Of a stretch of 35,967 bases of DNA, positions 7,168 to 15,424 are shown piece by piece (position 1 is the first letter of the stretch; the number at the start of each line of letters is the position of its first letter). Under the pieces are notes generated by a model that saw only the letters and a list, made by a program, of their open reading frames with translations, was not told the DNA's origin and searched no databases. Both the position numbers and the translations under genes were made by a program. This DNA is from UBA4877 sp002399285. Its GTDB lineage: Bacteria > Bacillota > Thermoanaerobacteria > Thermoanaerobacterales > UBA4877. Where the stretch lies: positions 1 through 35,967 of the forward strand of contig DAIPGN010000020.1 in assembly GCA_036771835.1 (NCBI GenBank). The letters are read 5' to 3'.

Positions 7168-7688
7168 GCGGCCTCTCTAGGTACGTCATACCTGCTCTTA
7201 TCCTGCTGATACCGTTTATAGGGCTTGCCAGGGGGGTGAAGGTCTACGAGGTGTTTGTCGAGGGAGCGAAGGACGGCGTAAGGACCGTGGTAAATATACT
7301 TCCTTACCTTATAGCCATGATGCTGGCCGTAAATATGTTCAGGGCTTCCGGCGCCATGGACATGATAGTAAATACGCTGGGGAGGTTTACATCCGCCATA
7401 GGGCTGCCCGCCGAGGTACTGCCGCTGGCCATACTGAGGCCGCTGTCCGGGGGAGCGTCTTTGGGAGTGGCGGTGGGGCTTATCAGGGAATATGGTCCCG
7501 ATTCCTACATAGGGGTGCTGTCGTCGATGATATATGGATCTTCGGAGGCCACTTTATATGTGCTGTCGGTGTATTTCGGCTCCGTGGGGATAAAGAAGAT
7601 GAGGTACGCGCTGATCGCCGGCCTGGCCGCCGACATTATAGGCATATTGGTCTCCTGTTTCGCGGCTGGTTTGATCTTTGGGAAATAG
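7164..7688 (+). CDS. spmB: spore maturation protein B
   Basis: A 174-residue membrane protein, partner of SpmA. It shows the SpmB pattern: an early FVEGAKDG segment, then RASGAMDMIV, LPLAILRPLSGGASLGV, and SSEATLYVLSVYFGSVGI near the C-terminus. Length is normal for the family. It overlaps spmA by four bases. A 75-base AT-rich gap with no clear terminator separates it from the fumarase genes, so read-through is possible. Confidence 0.93.
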   Translation: MSGLSRYVIPALILLIPFIGLARGVKVYEVFVEGAKDGVRTVVNILPYLIAMMLAVNMFRASGAMDMIVNTLGRFTSAIGLPAEVLPLAILRPLSGGASLGVAVGLIREYGPDSYIGVLSSMIYGSSEATLYVLSVYFGSVGIKKMRYALIAGLAADIIGILVSCFAAGLIFGK

Positions 7689-7763
7689 CGGCCGCAAAGC
7701 CATAATAATGATTGAAGAAAATGGTACCCTGTGATATATTAATAATATATGAGGTGGTGTAGG

Positions 7764-8606
7764 ATGATTCGCGCGGATGAGATAGCGGGCGCGGCTCTAC
7801 GGCTGTGCATAGAGGCCAACAGTATACTCCCCGACGACGTCATGGCGTCGCTTACAAAAGCTGCGGATATAGAGGAGTCGGAACTGGGGAAAGATATACT
7901 CAAGGAGATCATAGACAATGATATCATTGCCTGCCGCGAGAATGTGCCCATGTGCCAGGACACGGGAATGACCACCGTGTTTGTGGAGTTGGGCCAGGAT
8001 GCGCGGATCGTGGGCGGAAACCTTATGGATGCCATAAATTTGGGCGTCGCCGCGGGATATAAGGCGGGATACCTGAGGAAGTCCGTGGACGCGGAACCGC
8101 TCTTCGACAGGGTAAATACCGGGGATAATACCCCGGCCATTGTGCATGTAGACATAGTGCCCGGGGATAAACTGCATATGGAGATAGTCCCCAAAGGGGC
8201 GGGAAGCGAAAACATGTGCGCTTTGAAGATGCTTAAGCCTGCCGACGGCGTTGAGGGAGTAAAGAAGTTCGTCCTGGATACTGTGAAGAGCGCCGGAGGC
8301 AATCCCTGTCCTCCCGTCATAGTGGGGGTCGGCGTGGGAGGCAACTTCGAGGCGGTGGCTCTCATGGCAAAGAAGGCTCTATTGAGAAGAGTCGGGAGCA
8401 GGAACAGCGACCCGCGGTATGCGGCCTTGGAAGAGGAGCTTCTGGACATGATAAATGCGACGGGCATCGGTCCGCAGGGTCTGGGCGGCAGGGTCACGGC
8501 TTTGGACGTACACGTGGACTACATGGCCGTACATATAGCGTCTTTGCCTGCGGCCTGCGCCATTCAGTGCCATGCGGCGCGGCACAAGGGAGTGACTCTG
8601 GGATGA
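7764..8606 (+). CDS. class I fumarate hydratase, alpha subunit
   Basis: A 280-residue protein of the two-subunit, [4Fe-4S] fumarase/tartrate dehydratase family that interconverts fumarate and malate. The three cluster cysteines are visible at C64 (VPMCQDTG), C182 (GGNPCPP) and C269 (CAIQCHAARH). A frame five codons longer exists from 7749, but ATG 7764 is chosen because GAGGTGGTG lies just before it. The gene overlaps the beta subunit by four bases (ATGA). The cluster is oxygen-labile in this family, which fits an anaerobe. L-tartrate dehydratase is an alternative substrate assignment that the sequence alone does not exclude. Confidence 0.9.
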   Translation: MIRADEIAGAALRLCIEANSILPDDVMASLTKAADIEESELGKDILKEIIDNDIIACRENVPMCQDTGMTTVFVELGQDARIVGGNLMDAINLGVAAGYKAGYLRKSVDAEPLFDRVNTGDNTPAIVHVDIVPGDKLHMEIVPKGAGSENMCALKMLKPADGVEGVKKFVLDTVKSAGGNPCPPVIVGVGVGGNFEAVALMAKKALLRRVGSRNSDPRYAALEEELLDMINATGIGPQGLGGRVTALDVHVDYMAVHIASLPAACAIQCHAARHKGVTLG

Positions 8607-9160
8607 AGGATATTTACATAGAGACGCCTTTTGACGACCAGACGGTGATGCAGCTTAAGGCCGGCGACAAGGTATATATTTCCGGAGTCGTATATACTGC
8701 CAGGGATGCTGCTCACGAGAGGATGATGAAACTGATAAGCGATGGGAAGCCGCTTCCCTTTGATATAGAGGGCCAGGCCATATACTATGCCGGACCGGCG
8801 CCCGCCGCGCCCGGTCATGTGATAGGCCCGGCCGGTCCCACCACCAGCGGCAGGATGGACGTCTATACGCCGGCGCTTATAGAGAGAGGCCTCAAATGCA
8901 TGATAGGCAAGGGCGGAAGGTCAAAGACAGTCGTAGACTCCATGAAGAAAAATACGGCGGTCTACATGGCGGCCGTAGGAGGAGCAGGAGCCAAGATAGC
9001 TCGCTGTGTTAAAGAGAGCAGCATCGTTGCCTTTGGGGATCTGAGCCCGGAGGCTATATACAAACTTATAGTCGAGGAATTTCCTGCGATCGTAGCCATA
9101 GACTGCTATGGCAATGATCAATACCAAACGGGAATAAAGATATATGGGAGGAATCAATGA
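8603..9160 (+). CDS. class I fumarate hydratase, beta subunit
   Basis: A 185-residue C-terminal-domain subunit of the two-subunit fumarase. Diagnostic stretches are the GPTTSGRMD loop, IGKGGRS and VGGAGAKIA. ATG 8603 overlaps the alpha stop by four bases and reads MKDIYIETP, the usual family start; a longer frame from 8567 lies wholly inside alpha. Its own stop overlaps the start of the next gene. Confidence 0.9.
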   Translation: MKDIYIETPFDDQTVMQLKAGDKVYISGVVYTARDAAHERMMKLISDGKPLPFDIEGQAIYYAGPAPAAPGHVIGPAGPTTSGRMDVYTPALIERGLKCMIGKGGRSKTVVDSMKKNTAVYMAAVGGAGAKIARCVKESSIVAFGDLSPEAIYKLIVEEFPAIVAIDCYGNDQYQTGIKIYGRNQ

Positions 9161-9906
9161 TGAAAAAGTGGATCGTTCCTATCGTTGCTGTTTTGATCGC
9201 AGTAATGATCATACCTGCTTTTGCGGCATCATCTCAGGATGAGAACCAAAAGCAGGGCTTTATAAACATAGATGTCAGAAAACCGGCGTTTTATCCTCCG
9301 GGGAGGGCAGTCTTTACATCGCCGGAGGACTACGCATATGCTTTCTTTGACGCCATGTACTATGCCGGCGCATCAAAAGAGGGCGACGCTAAGGAACCCT
9401 ATGAGTATGCCTATGGGCTGCTCAGCGATACATATAAAGCCGGTCAGGATTTTAATGATTTTGCCAAGTCATGGGGAAACACTGCGAACGTATCCCTTAT
9501 AAAGCTGATGCCGTCAGGCTATGAAAAGACTGGACAGTCCGCCTGCCCTAAATATTTTTATGAGACTGTAAATACGGAGATGGATGGAGATAAAAGCAGT
9601 CTTGTCATATATAATGGATTTATCACGTTGGAAAAGTATGAGTCGGGGTATAGGATAGGCAGCATTACAAAAGAGCCCGAGGACATGGCTTCCTATACGA
9701 GGGCGGGCAATGCGGTCACGGAGGACCCTTACTATAAGGCGCTGACCTTCATGGGCAATCCGGGGGACTATAAGGCTTCGGAGGTCAGTAAGTTTACCGT
9801 GCTGGAAGGCGACCAGGCCACGGTGAAACTGGCCGGCCGGGCCATACACCTCGCAAAGCTCACGAATAATACGTGGAAGATACTATACTGGGAAGACAAT
9901 AAATAA
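9160..9906 (+). CDS. secreted protein of unknown function in the fumarase operon
   Basis: About 248 residues. The start is ambiguous: ATG 9157 (overlapping the fumarase stop) or ATG 9160; GGGAGG at 9146-9151 suits 9160. The N-terminus is a clear signal peptide: a KK pair, then a hydrophobic run from IVPIVAVLIAVMII to AFAAS, with likely cleavage after AFA. The mature part is soluble, rich in Tyr and acidic residues (DYAYAFFDAMYYAG, SDTYKAGQDFNDF) and has a C-terminal TWKILYWEDN. I do not recognise the family. The tight coupling to the fumarase genes suggests a shared transcript, not a shared function. Confidence 0.8.
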   Translation: MKKWIVPIVAVLIAVMIIPAFAASSQDENQKQGFINIDVRKPAFYPPGRAVFTSPEDYAYAFFDAMYYAGASKEGDAKEPYEYAYGLLSDTYKAGQDFNDFAKSWGNTANVSLIKLMPSGYEKTGQSACPKYFYETVNTEMDGDKSSLVIYNGFITLEKYESGYRIGSITKEPEDMASYTRAGNAVTEDPYYKALTFMGNPGDYKASEVSKFTVLEGDQATVKLAGRAIHLAKLTNNTWKILYWEDNK

Positions 9907-9909
9907 ACA

Positions 9910-10003
9910 CAGACCGCGCCTGCAAATTGCAGTCACATACGTTTAAGTATACTCCCTTATTTGCAGGTTTGACGCCTTGCCTTGCACGATTTGTCACGGC
10001 CTG
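9910..10003 (-). repeat. intergenic repeat, copy A (inverted relative to copy B)
   Basis: Read on the minus strand it begins CAGGCCGTGACAAAT, continues TGCA-x-GGCAAGGCG, and ends GGCGCGGTCTG. Its first 34 bases match copy B (12738-12820) at 30 positions, and its last 11 at 10. The middle differs in sequence and length. The two ends are imperfect inverted repeats of each other (CAGGCCGTG against CAGACCGCG), as in small non-coding palindromic elements. It sits just before metG; copy B sits just after tatD. Confidence 0.7.
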
Positions 10004-10052
10004 ACAGTTGTATGAATTCAAGAAAAAAACATTACGGAAGGTGAAGATAACA

Positions 10053-11960
10053 GTGGACAAGAAGACTTACTATATAACTACGCCTATTTACTACCCCAGC
10101 GATAGACTTCACATAGGGCATACCTACACTACGGTGGCGGCGGATGCGCTGGCAAGATTCAAGAGGATGACGGGATACGACGTCATGTTCCTCACGGGTA
10201 CGGATGAACACGGACAGAAGATACAGAGGATAGCGGAAGAAAAGGACGTCAGCCCAAAGGAATATGTAGACGAAATAGTCGCGGGCATCAAGGCCCTCTG
10301 GAAGGTCATGGACATATCCTACGACAAGTTTATAAGGACCACTGATGAAGACCATGAGAAGGCAGTGCAGATCATCTTCAAGAGGATGTACGATAAGGGT
10401 GATATATACAAAGGAGAATATAAGGGCTGGTACTGTACGCAGTGTGAGTCATTCTGGACGGAGACACAGTTGGTGGACGGCAAATGCCCAGACTGTGGGA
10501 GGACCGTAGAGATGGTGAGCGAAGAGGCATATTTCTTTAAACTCTCCAATTATGCCGACAGGCTGCTCAAATATTATGAGGACAACCCGAATTTCATACA
10601 GCCTGCGTCCAGGAAAAACGAGATGATAAGCTTCATCAAGGCGGGGCTGGAGGATCTGTGCGTATCCCGTACCTCTTTTGACTGGGGGATCAAGGTGCCG
10701 TTTGATCCCAAACATGTGATCTATGTGTGGATAGACGCACTCTCCAACTATATAACCGCTCTCGGCTATACCACGGAACACGACGAGGCATACAGGAAAT
10801 ACTGGCCTGCAAACGTGCATTTGGTCGGCAAGGAGATAGTGAGATTTCATACCATCATATGGCCCGCCATGCTGATGTCGTTGGGCGAACCGCTTCCCGA
10901 AAGAGTATTCGGCCATGGCTGGCTGGTTCTGGAAGGGAAGAAGATGTCCAAGTCCAGGGGCAATGTGGTGGACCCTCTGCTGCTTGTGGAAAAATACGGC
11001 GTGGACGCCATAAGATATTACCTTTTGCGGGAGGTCCCCTTTGGAGCGGACGGAGCTTTTTCCAACGAGGCCCTTGTCAACAGAATAAATTACGACTTGG
11101 CCAATGATCTTGGCAATCTCTTAAACAGGACCGTCAAGATGGTGGAGGATTATTTCGGAGGCGTAGTCCCACAGGGGGCAGGCGAAGAGGGAACGGACAG
11201 GGAGGTCATCGACATGGCGCTTGCCCTGCCGGGGAAAGTCGAAGAGAATATGGACGCCCTCCTCATAAGCAATGCCCTGATAGAGATATGGAAGTTCGTG
11301 GGCAGGATAAACAAGTATATAGACGAGACTGCGCCCTGGGTATTGGCAAGGGATGCGTCTAAGAGGGACAGGCTGTCTTCGGTTTTGTACAATTGCTGTG
11401 AGGCGCTGAGGTTTATAGCGGTGCTGCTGAAACCTTATCTGCCCAATACCTCCTTGAAGATGCTGGAGCAGATAGGCCTGGCCGACGATGGCAGGGCAAC
11501 ATGGGAATCCTTAGGAGCGTGGGGAGGTATACAGCCCGGTACCAAGGTCGTACGCGGAAACCCGATATTCCCCAGGATCACCGATGATGCAGTCCCGAAA
11601 ACAGAGGGCAGGAAACAGGAAACGCAGGAAGATAAGCAGCAGATAACAATAGACGACTTTGCAAAGGTACAGCTAAAGGTAGCTGAGGTCTTGGAGGCCG
11701 AGAAGGTGGAAAAATCCAATAAGCTGCTCAAGTTGAAGCTCAGGGTGGGCAGCGAAGAGAGGACCGTGGTCTCCGGCATATCCAAACACTATTCACCGGA
11801 GGATATCATAGGTAAGAAGGTGGTGCTTGCCGCCAACCTTAAGCCTACGAAGCTGTTTGGCATCGAGTCCCAAGGCATGATACTGGCGGCTTCCGATGAG
11901 GATACCCTTACGCTGCTGACGGTGGACAAGGATATAGAGAGCGGCGCCAAGGTCAAATGA
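10053..11960 (+). CDS. metG: methionyl-tRNA synthetase with C-terminal tRNA-binding domain
   Basis: Charges tRNA-Met with methionine. The start is GTG 10053 behind GGAAGGTGA; upstream in-frame codons exist but do not have a better ribosome site. The product is about 635 residues. It shows the HIGH signature (HIGHTYT), a zinc-knuckle type insert (CTQC...CPDC), the WIDALSNY block, and KMSKS (GKKMSKSRGN). A C-terminal OB-fold EMAP/Trbp111-like tRNA-binding domain follows (IDDFAKVQLKVAEV, then GIESQGMILAA). No T-box leader is visible in the short upstream gap, which is mostly filled by repeat copy A. The stop overlaps the tatD start by four bases. Confidence 0.97.
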   Translation: MDKKTYYITTPIYYPSDRLHIGHTYTTVAADALARFKRMTGYDVMFLTGTDEHGQKIQRIAEEKDVSPKEYVDEIVAGIKALWKVMDISYDKFIRTTDEDHEKAVQIIFKRMYDKGDIYKGEYKGWYCTQCESFWTETQLVDGKCPDCGRTVEMVSEEAYFFKLSNYADRLLKYYEDNPNFIQPASRKNEMISFIKAGLEDLCVSRTSFDWGIKVPFDPKHVIYVWIDALSNYITALGYTTEHDEAYRKYWPANVHLVGKEIVRFHTIIWPAMLMSLGEPLPERVFGHGWLVLEGKKMSKSRGNVVDPLLLVEKYGVDAIRYYLLREVPFGADGAFSNEALVNRINYDLANDLGNLLNRTVKMVEDYFGGVVPQGAGEEGTDREVIDMALALPGKVEENMDALLISNALIEIWKFVGRINKYIDETAPWVLARDASKRDRLSSVLYNCCEALRFIAVLLKPYLPNTSLKMLEQIGLADDGRATWESLGAWGGIQPGTKVVRGNPIFPRITDDAVPKTEGRKQETQEDKQQITIDDFAKVQLKVAEVLEAEKVEKSNKLLKLKLRVGSEERTVVSGISKHYSPEDIIGKKVVLAANLKPTKLFGIESQGMILAASDEDTLTLLTVDKDIESGAKVK

Positions 11961-12706
11961 TAGACACCCATGCCCATCTGAACGACGAAGATTTTAAGGA
12001 CGACGTGGACGCCGTTATAGCGAGGGCCAAGGAAAATGGAATTACCGCCGTTATCGTGCCGGGATCGGATATCGCCACGTCGCGGCGGGCAATAGGCCTG
12101 GCCGAAAGGTACGGCATGGTCTATCCGGCATTGGGCATCCATCCCCAGGATGCCGAGGGAGAAAATCTGGATGCGCTCTATGATATGATATCGGAACATA
12201 GACCGGTCGCCATAGGGGAGATAGGGCTTGACTATTACTATGATTCCTGTCCCAAGGAGATCCAGAAGGCTGCTTTCAGGAAACAGATAAGAATGGCGAA
12301 GAGATTTGACCTGCCCATTATTGTGCACATCAGGGATGCCTTTGATGATGCATATGCAATAATGTCTGAGGAGGGTGTGGAGAAAGGCGTCGTTCACTGC
12401 TTTTCCGAAGGGGTGGGGGAGCTTGAGAAGGTATTAGCTCTTGGCCTCCATGTATCCTTTACCGGAATGATAACCTTTAAAAAGGTTTCGAGCGGTTTAT
12501 TGGAGGCTGTGGCCGCCGTACCATCCGACAGGTATATGATAGAGACGGACAGTCCTTATCTTGCACCCGTGCCGTACAGGGGCAGGCGGAACGAACCGTC
12601 GTATGTGGCGGAGGTCGCTCGGAAAGTATCGGAAGTAAGGCAAATTACTGTAGATGAGGTATCGCGGGAGACAGACGAAAATGCGCGCAGGTTTTTCGGA
12701 TTATAG
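11957..12706 (+). CDS. tatD: TatD-family metal-dependent DNase
   Basis: A 249-residue TIM-barrel hydrolase of the amidohydrolase superfamily. Metal ligands are visible: IDTHAHL at the N-terminus, GEIGLDYY near residue 90, PIIVHIRDA, VVHCFSEG, and ETDSPYLAPVP near the C-terminus. TatD enzymes are 3'-5' exonucleases/endonucleases; the B. subtilis orthologue is yabD, also directly after its methionyl-tRNA synthetase gene. It overlaps metG by four bases (ATGA). Confidence 0.95.
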   Translation: MIDTHAHLNDEDFKDDVDAVIARAKENGITAVIVPGSDIATSRRAIGLAERYGMVYPALGIHPQDAEGENLDALYDMISEHRPVAIGEIGLDYYYDSCPKEIQKAAFRKQIRMAKRFDLPIIVHIRDAFDDAYAIMSEEGVEKGVVHCFSEGVGELEKVLALGLHVSFTGMITFKKVSSGLLEAVAAVPSDRYMIETDSPYLAPVPYRGRRNEPSYVAEVARKVSEVRQITVDEVSRETDENARRFFGL

Positions 12707-12737
12707 ATTGCAAACGGCGGCTTTGTCTATGACGTGG

Positions 12738-12820
12738 CAGGCCGTGACAAATAATGCAGGGCAAGGCGACAGGCGAAATTGCCGTGCAATTTCGCAATTG
12801 CACGAGATTGGCGTGGTCTG
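12738..12820 (+). repeat. intergenic repeat, copy B
   Basis: Starts CAGGCCGTGACAAAT and ends GGCGTGGTCTG, matching the ends of copy A at 9910-10003 on the other strand. The inside is different and contains a partly self-complementary stretch (GCAATTTCGCAATTGC). It lies 31 bases after tatD and just before a terminator. Confidence 0.7.
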
Positions 12821-12821
12821 A

Positions 12822-12852
12822 GGTGAGGGATTATTTCCTCACCATTTTATTT
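12822..12852 (+). terminator. terminator after metG-tatD
   Basis: GGTGAGG (12822-12828) pairs with CCTCACC (12837-12843) around an 8-nt loop, followed by ATTTTATTTTAT. It closes the metG-tatD unit. Confidence 0.7.
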
Positions 12853-12868
12853 TATATAACATATAGTA
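12841..12868 (+). promoter_or_regulatory. candidate sigma-K promoter of the Cys/Pro-rich gene
   Basis: AC (12841-12842), 17 bases, then CATATAGTA (12860-12868) matches the late mother-cell sigma-K pattern AC-N16/17-CATAnnnTA. It would start transcription about 30 bases before ATG 12906, with GGAGGTG as ribosome site. The AC overlaps the terminator stem. Confidence 0.5.
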
Positions 12869-12905
12869 TTGTATAACGTATATGAAGTTGGAGGTGTAAA
12901 TATAT

Positions 12906-13286
12906 ATGGATTATAACTATTACCCCGACATGTCCGATCCGTCGTTCAATATGCCGTGTCCGGGAATGCCGTGTCCAGGAATGCCATGCCCGGAAATGCC
13001 GATGCCTACGGTTAATTTACCGTGCGGCGGTATGAACATGCCTATTACAAACGTTGCACATATGATCATGCAGGATCCGTCATTTTGCAACTTTGCCATG
13101 ATGAACGTCGAGAATTTAGTAAACGAAGTGCTTTCAGCATACAACCGCGTTTGCATGCCCGTGACGCCGCAGCCATGTCCGCCGCAGCCATGTCCGCCGC
13201 AGCCGTGTCCACCACAGCCGTGTCCGCCATGCATGCCGCACATGCCGTGCGCGCCGATGCCGATGCCATATAGTACGGAAGGATAG
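12906..13286 (+). CDS. Cys/Pro/Met-rich low-complexity protein, probable spore coat component
   Basis: A 126-residue protein. The N-terminus holds repeated MPCPG/MPCPE units (three copies), the middle is an ordinary folded-looking segment (VAHMIMQDPSFCNFAMM...NEVLSAYNRV), and the C-terminus has four QPCPP units followed by MPHMPCAPMPMP. Cysteine, proline and methionine dominate the ends. GGAGGTG precedes the ATG. The repeats are also visible in DNA (CCGCAGCCATGTCCG units). Cys-rich repeat proteins under sigma-K are typical of spore coats; disulfide cross-linking or metal binding is the likely role, by inference. It lies between tatD and the yabE-like gene, where B. subtilis has no such gene. 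Confidence 0.7.
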   Translation: MDYNYYPDMSDPSFNMPCPGMPCPGMPCPEMPMPTVNLPCGGMNMPITNVAHMIMQDPSFCNFAMMNVENLVNEVLSAYNRVCMPVTPQPCPPQPCPPQPCPPQPCPPCMPHMPCAPMPMPYSTEG

Positions 13287-13318
13287 TTGGGGTACGTCTG
13301 TCATTTGGTCTTCAGCAG

Positions 13319-13340
13319 GGGGCGGTACATTATCCGCCCC
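13319..13340 (+). other. GC-rich hairpin after the Cys/Pro-rich gene
   Basis: GGGGCGG (13319-13325) pairs perfectly with CCGCCCC (13334-13340) around an 8-nt loop. No T-run follows, so it may stabilise the 3' end of the mRNA instead of acting as an intrinsic terminator. Confidence 0.4.
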
Positions 13341-13426
13341 GGCCTGATGGTTGGGCAGACCGATCTTATGTATAAATTCATCAAAGTTGGAATATAATAG
13401 ATATATATTGATTTATATAATAAAAT

Positions 13427-13455
13427 TTGACAAATAAATATTGATATACTAAAAT
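13427..13455 (+). promoter_or_regulatory. sigma-A-type promoter of the yabE-like gene
   Basis: TTGACA (13427-13432), 17 bases, TAAAAT (13450-13455) in a strongly AT-rich tract, 36 bases before ATG 13492. It is one of the best vegetative promoters in the window. Confidence 0.65.
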
Positions 13456-13491
13456 TAGTTATCTCCCGAAATAAAAATAGGAGGTTGAGGT

Positions 13492-14517
13492 ATGGAGACA
13501 AACTGTACAGGCAGTAAGAGGGGAGTCAATTTGCCTTTACTTGCTGCAGCAGCAGTTTGCACTGTTTCCGCTATCCTTTTACTTGGGGCCGCGTTTTTAC
13601 GAAAGGATATAGAGGTAAGTGCAGACGGTACAGTCCAATCTTACAAGACTTACAAGACTACTATAGGAGAATTTTTGGCAGAGAAAGATATAGGATTGGA
13701 TCCGGAAGACAAGGTCTATCCGGGCAAAGACTTTAAATTGCAGGATGACATGACGATCGTCATAAAAAGGGCTGTACCCATCGTTTTGACAGACGGAGGC
13801 GTCAGGAAAGAGCTGAAGACGACGGAAAATACCGTAGGGGATTTTCTTGCGGCCAAAGGCATTGTGCTTGGAGACAAAGACAAGGTGTATCCTGATCCCG
13901 ACGCCAGGCTCGTTCCGAATGCCGATGTAAGGATCACGAGGACAGAGGAGAAGACGGTAACAGAGCAGAAGGAACTGTCCTATGATGTCGCAAAGAGAGA
14001 AAATGGGAATATGGTCAGGGGCGCCACAAAGATTGTCCGCCAGGGAGAAAAGGGCCTGGCCGAAGTGACCTACAAGGTTATATATGAGGACGGTAAGGAA
14101 AAGACAAGAGCAACATTGGCGGAGAGGATAATAAAGAAGCCTCTTTCCCAAATAGTGGAGATCGGTACCCTGAGTTCACTTAAGACTTCAAGGGGAGACA
14201 ACATAAGATATACCAAGCAGCTCAACATGGTCGCCACGGCTTATGATGCTTCTTACGCAAGTACGGGCAAGAAACCGGGAGATAAAAACTATGGCATAAC
14301 TTGCACGGGCATTCGCGTAAGGGAAGGTATCGCCGCGGTAGATCCCAAGGTAATCCCTCTGGGAACCAAACTCTATGTTGAGGGCTATGGTTACGCTCTG
14401 GCTGCGGATACCGGCGGCGCCATCAAGGGCAACAGAATAGACCTGTTCTATAATGACTCGAGTAAGGTAAACAGGTTTGGAATGAAGAAGCTCAAGGTAT
14501 ATGTACTGGATGATTGA
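13492..14517 (+). CDS. YabE-like cell-wall protein with DUF348, G5 and 3D domains
   Basis: A 341-residue protein anchored by one N-terminal membrane helix (about 14-36). Two DUF348 repeats follow (KTTIGEFLAEKDI and TENTVGDFLAAKGI mark their cores), then a G5 domain (about 150-230), then a C-terminal 3D domain (about 245-338) with the three-aspartate motif ADTGGAIKGNRIDLF. The 3D fold is related to lytic transglycosylase MltA, so peptidoglycan cleavage or remodelling is likely, as for B. subtilis YabE and Rpf-like stationary-phase proteins. The position before ksgA matches B. subtilis, but rnmV, normally between them, is missing here. Confidence 0.88.
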   Translation: METNCTGSKRGVNLPLLAAAAVCTVSAILLLGAAFLRKDIEVSADGTVQSYKTYKTTIGEFLAEKDIGLDPEDKVYPGKDFKLQDDMTIVIKRAVPIVLTDGGVRKELKTTENTVGDFLAAKGIVLGDKDKVYPDPDARLVPNADVRITRTEEKTVTEQKELSYDVAKRENGNMVRGATKIVRQGEKGLAEVTYKVIYEDGKEKTRATLAERIIKKPLSQIVEIGTLSSLKTSRGDNIRYTKQLNMVATAYDASYASTGKKPGDKNYGITCTGIRVREGIAAVDPKVIPLGTKLYVEGYGYALAADTGGAIKGNRIDLFYNDSSKVNRFGMKKLKVYVLDD

Positions 14518-14542
14518 GAGGCTTAGGCCTCTCTTATTTTTT
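14516..14542 (+). terminator. terminator between yabE-like gene and ksgA
   Basis: GAGAGGC (14516-14522) pairs perfectly with GCCTCTC (14527-14533) around TTAG, then TTATTTTTT. It starts inside the yabE-like stop codon. The ksgA ribosome site follows at once, so ksgA expression may depend on partial read-through. Confidence 0.7.
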
Positions 14543-14562
14543 AGGAGGGAATAGAGGGAACA

Positions 14563-15402
14563 ATGGAAAGCAGCGGAGAATATGCAAAGCGGGTATTGAG
14601 AAAATATGAGTTTAAGACAAAAAAGTCCCTGGGACAGAACTTTCTTGTGGACGACGGCGCGATAGACCGCATAATATCGTATGTGCCGGAAGGGTCGGCC
14701 GTTCTCGAGATAGGCCCGGGTATAGGACTGCTGACGCGGAGACTGGTTGAAAGGGCCGGCAGGGTGACCGCCGTAGAGATAGATGGCAAGCTGTGCGAGA
14801 TCCTGAATGAAGAGCTTGGCTCCGAGGTCTTGAAGGTAATAGATGCGGATATCATGGTTACGGATATCGACGCGATTTTGCCGGAAAAATCAATTGCCGT
14901 TGCCAACATACCCTATTACATTACCACGCCTATAATATTAAAGATATTGACCTCCTCAGATATGATAGAGGGTGCATTGCTCACCATACAGAAGGAGGCT
15001 GCGGATAAGGTGGCGGCCGCTCCCGGAGAAAGAGGATACGGTATTCTCAGCCTTATTTCCTCAATATACAGCGAGCCGGAAATACTCTTCAACATATCGA
15101 GAGAGGCGTTCATCCCCCAGCCCAAGGTGGAATCGTCGGTGGTGCGCTTCAACAAGAAAAAGCCCGAGCTGCCGGTGGGCGAGAGGGATCTGATAAGGGT
15201 GATAAAGACCTCCTTTGGGAAGAGGAGAAAGACCATAGTCAATTCCCTTTCCGGTCTGTATGCCGGCGATAAGGACCGGCTGAAAAAATTGTTGGAGGAG
15301 GAGGGCATAGACCCGATGGCCAGGCCGGAGACCCTCGGCATCCATGAATTTGAGACCATAACGGGTATTATCAAGGCTGCAGATAAACTGGGCAGGCCGT
15401 GA
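14563..15402 (+). CDS. ksgA: 16S rRNA dimethyladenosine transferase (RsmA/KsgA)
   Basis: A 279-residue SAM-dependent enzyme that dimethylates two adjacent adenines in the terminal hairpin of 16S rRNA. Diagnostic parts are KKSLGQNFLVDDGAI, the SAM loop LEIGPGIGLLT, and the catalytic NIPYYITTPI. FIPQPKVESSVV sits near residue 185. Length is normal. AGGAGGG precedes the ATG by 13 bases. Confidence 0.96.
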   Translation: MESSGEYAKRVLRKYEFKTKKSLGQNFLVDDGAIDRIISYVPEGSAVLEIGPGIGLLTRRLVERAGRVTAVEIDGKLCEILNEELGSEVLKVIDADIMVTDIDAILPEKSIAVANIPYYITTPIILKILTSSDMIEGALLTIQKEAADKVAAAPGERGYGILSLISSIYSEPEILFNISREAFIPQPKVESSVVRFNKKKPELPVGERDLIRVIKTSFGKRRKTIVNSLSGLYAGDKDRLKKLLEEEGIDPMARPETLGIHEFETITGIIKAADKLGRP

Positions 15403-15424
15403 CAGAATTGGCATCGATCTGCAG

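Noticed and set aside
9907..10052. T-box or SAM riboswitch before metG
   Set aside because: The gap is short, filled by repeat copy A, and lacks the T-box sequence and any terminator hairpin.
10008..10052. Upstream TTG start for metG
   Set aside because: It adds 15 lysine-rich residues without homology; GTG 10053 has a proper ribosome site and the standard family N-terminus.
13170..13230. CCGCAGCCATGTCCG units as a CRISPR or satellite array
   Set aside because: They are codon repeats of QPCPP inside a coding frame, without spacers.
12920..13273. Frames in both strands over the Cys/Pro-rich gene
   Set aside because: They are open only because the DNA repeats are stop-free; the frame at 12906 has the ribosome site and promoter.
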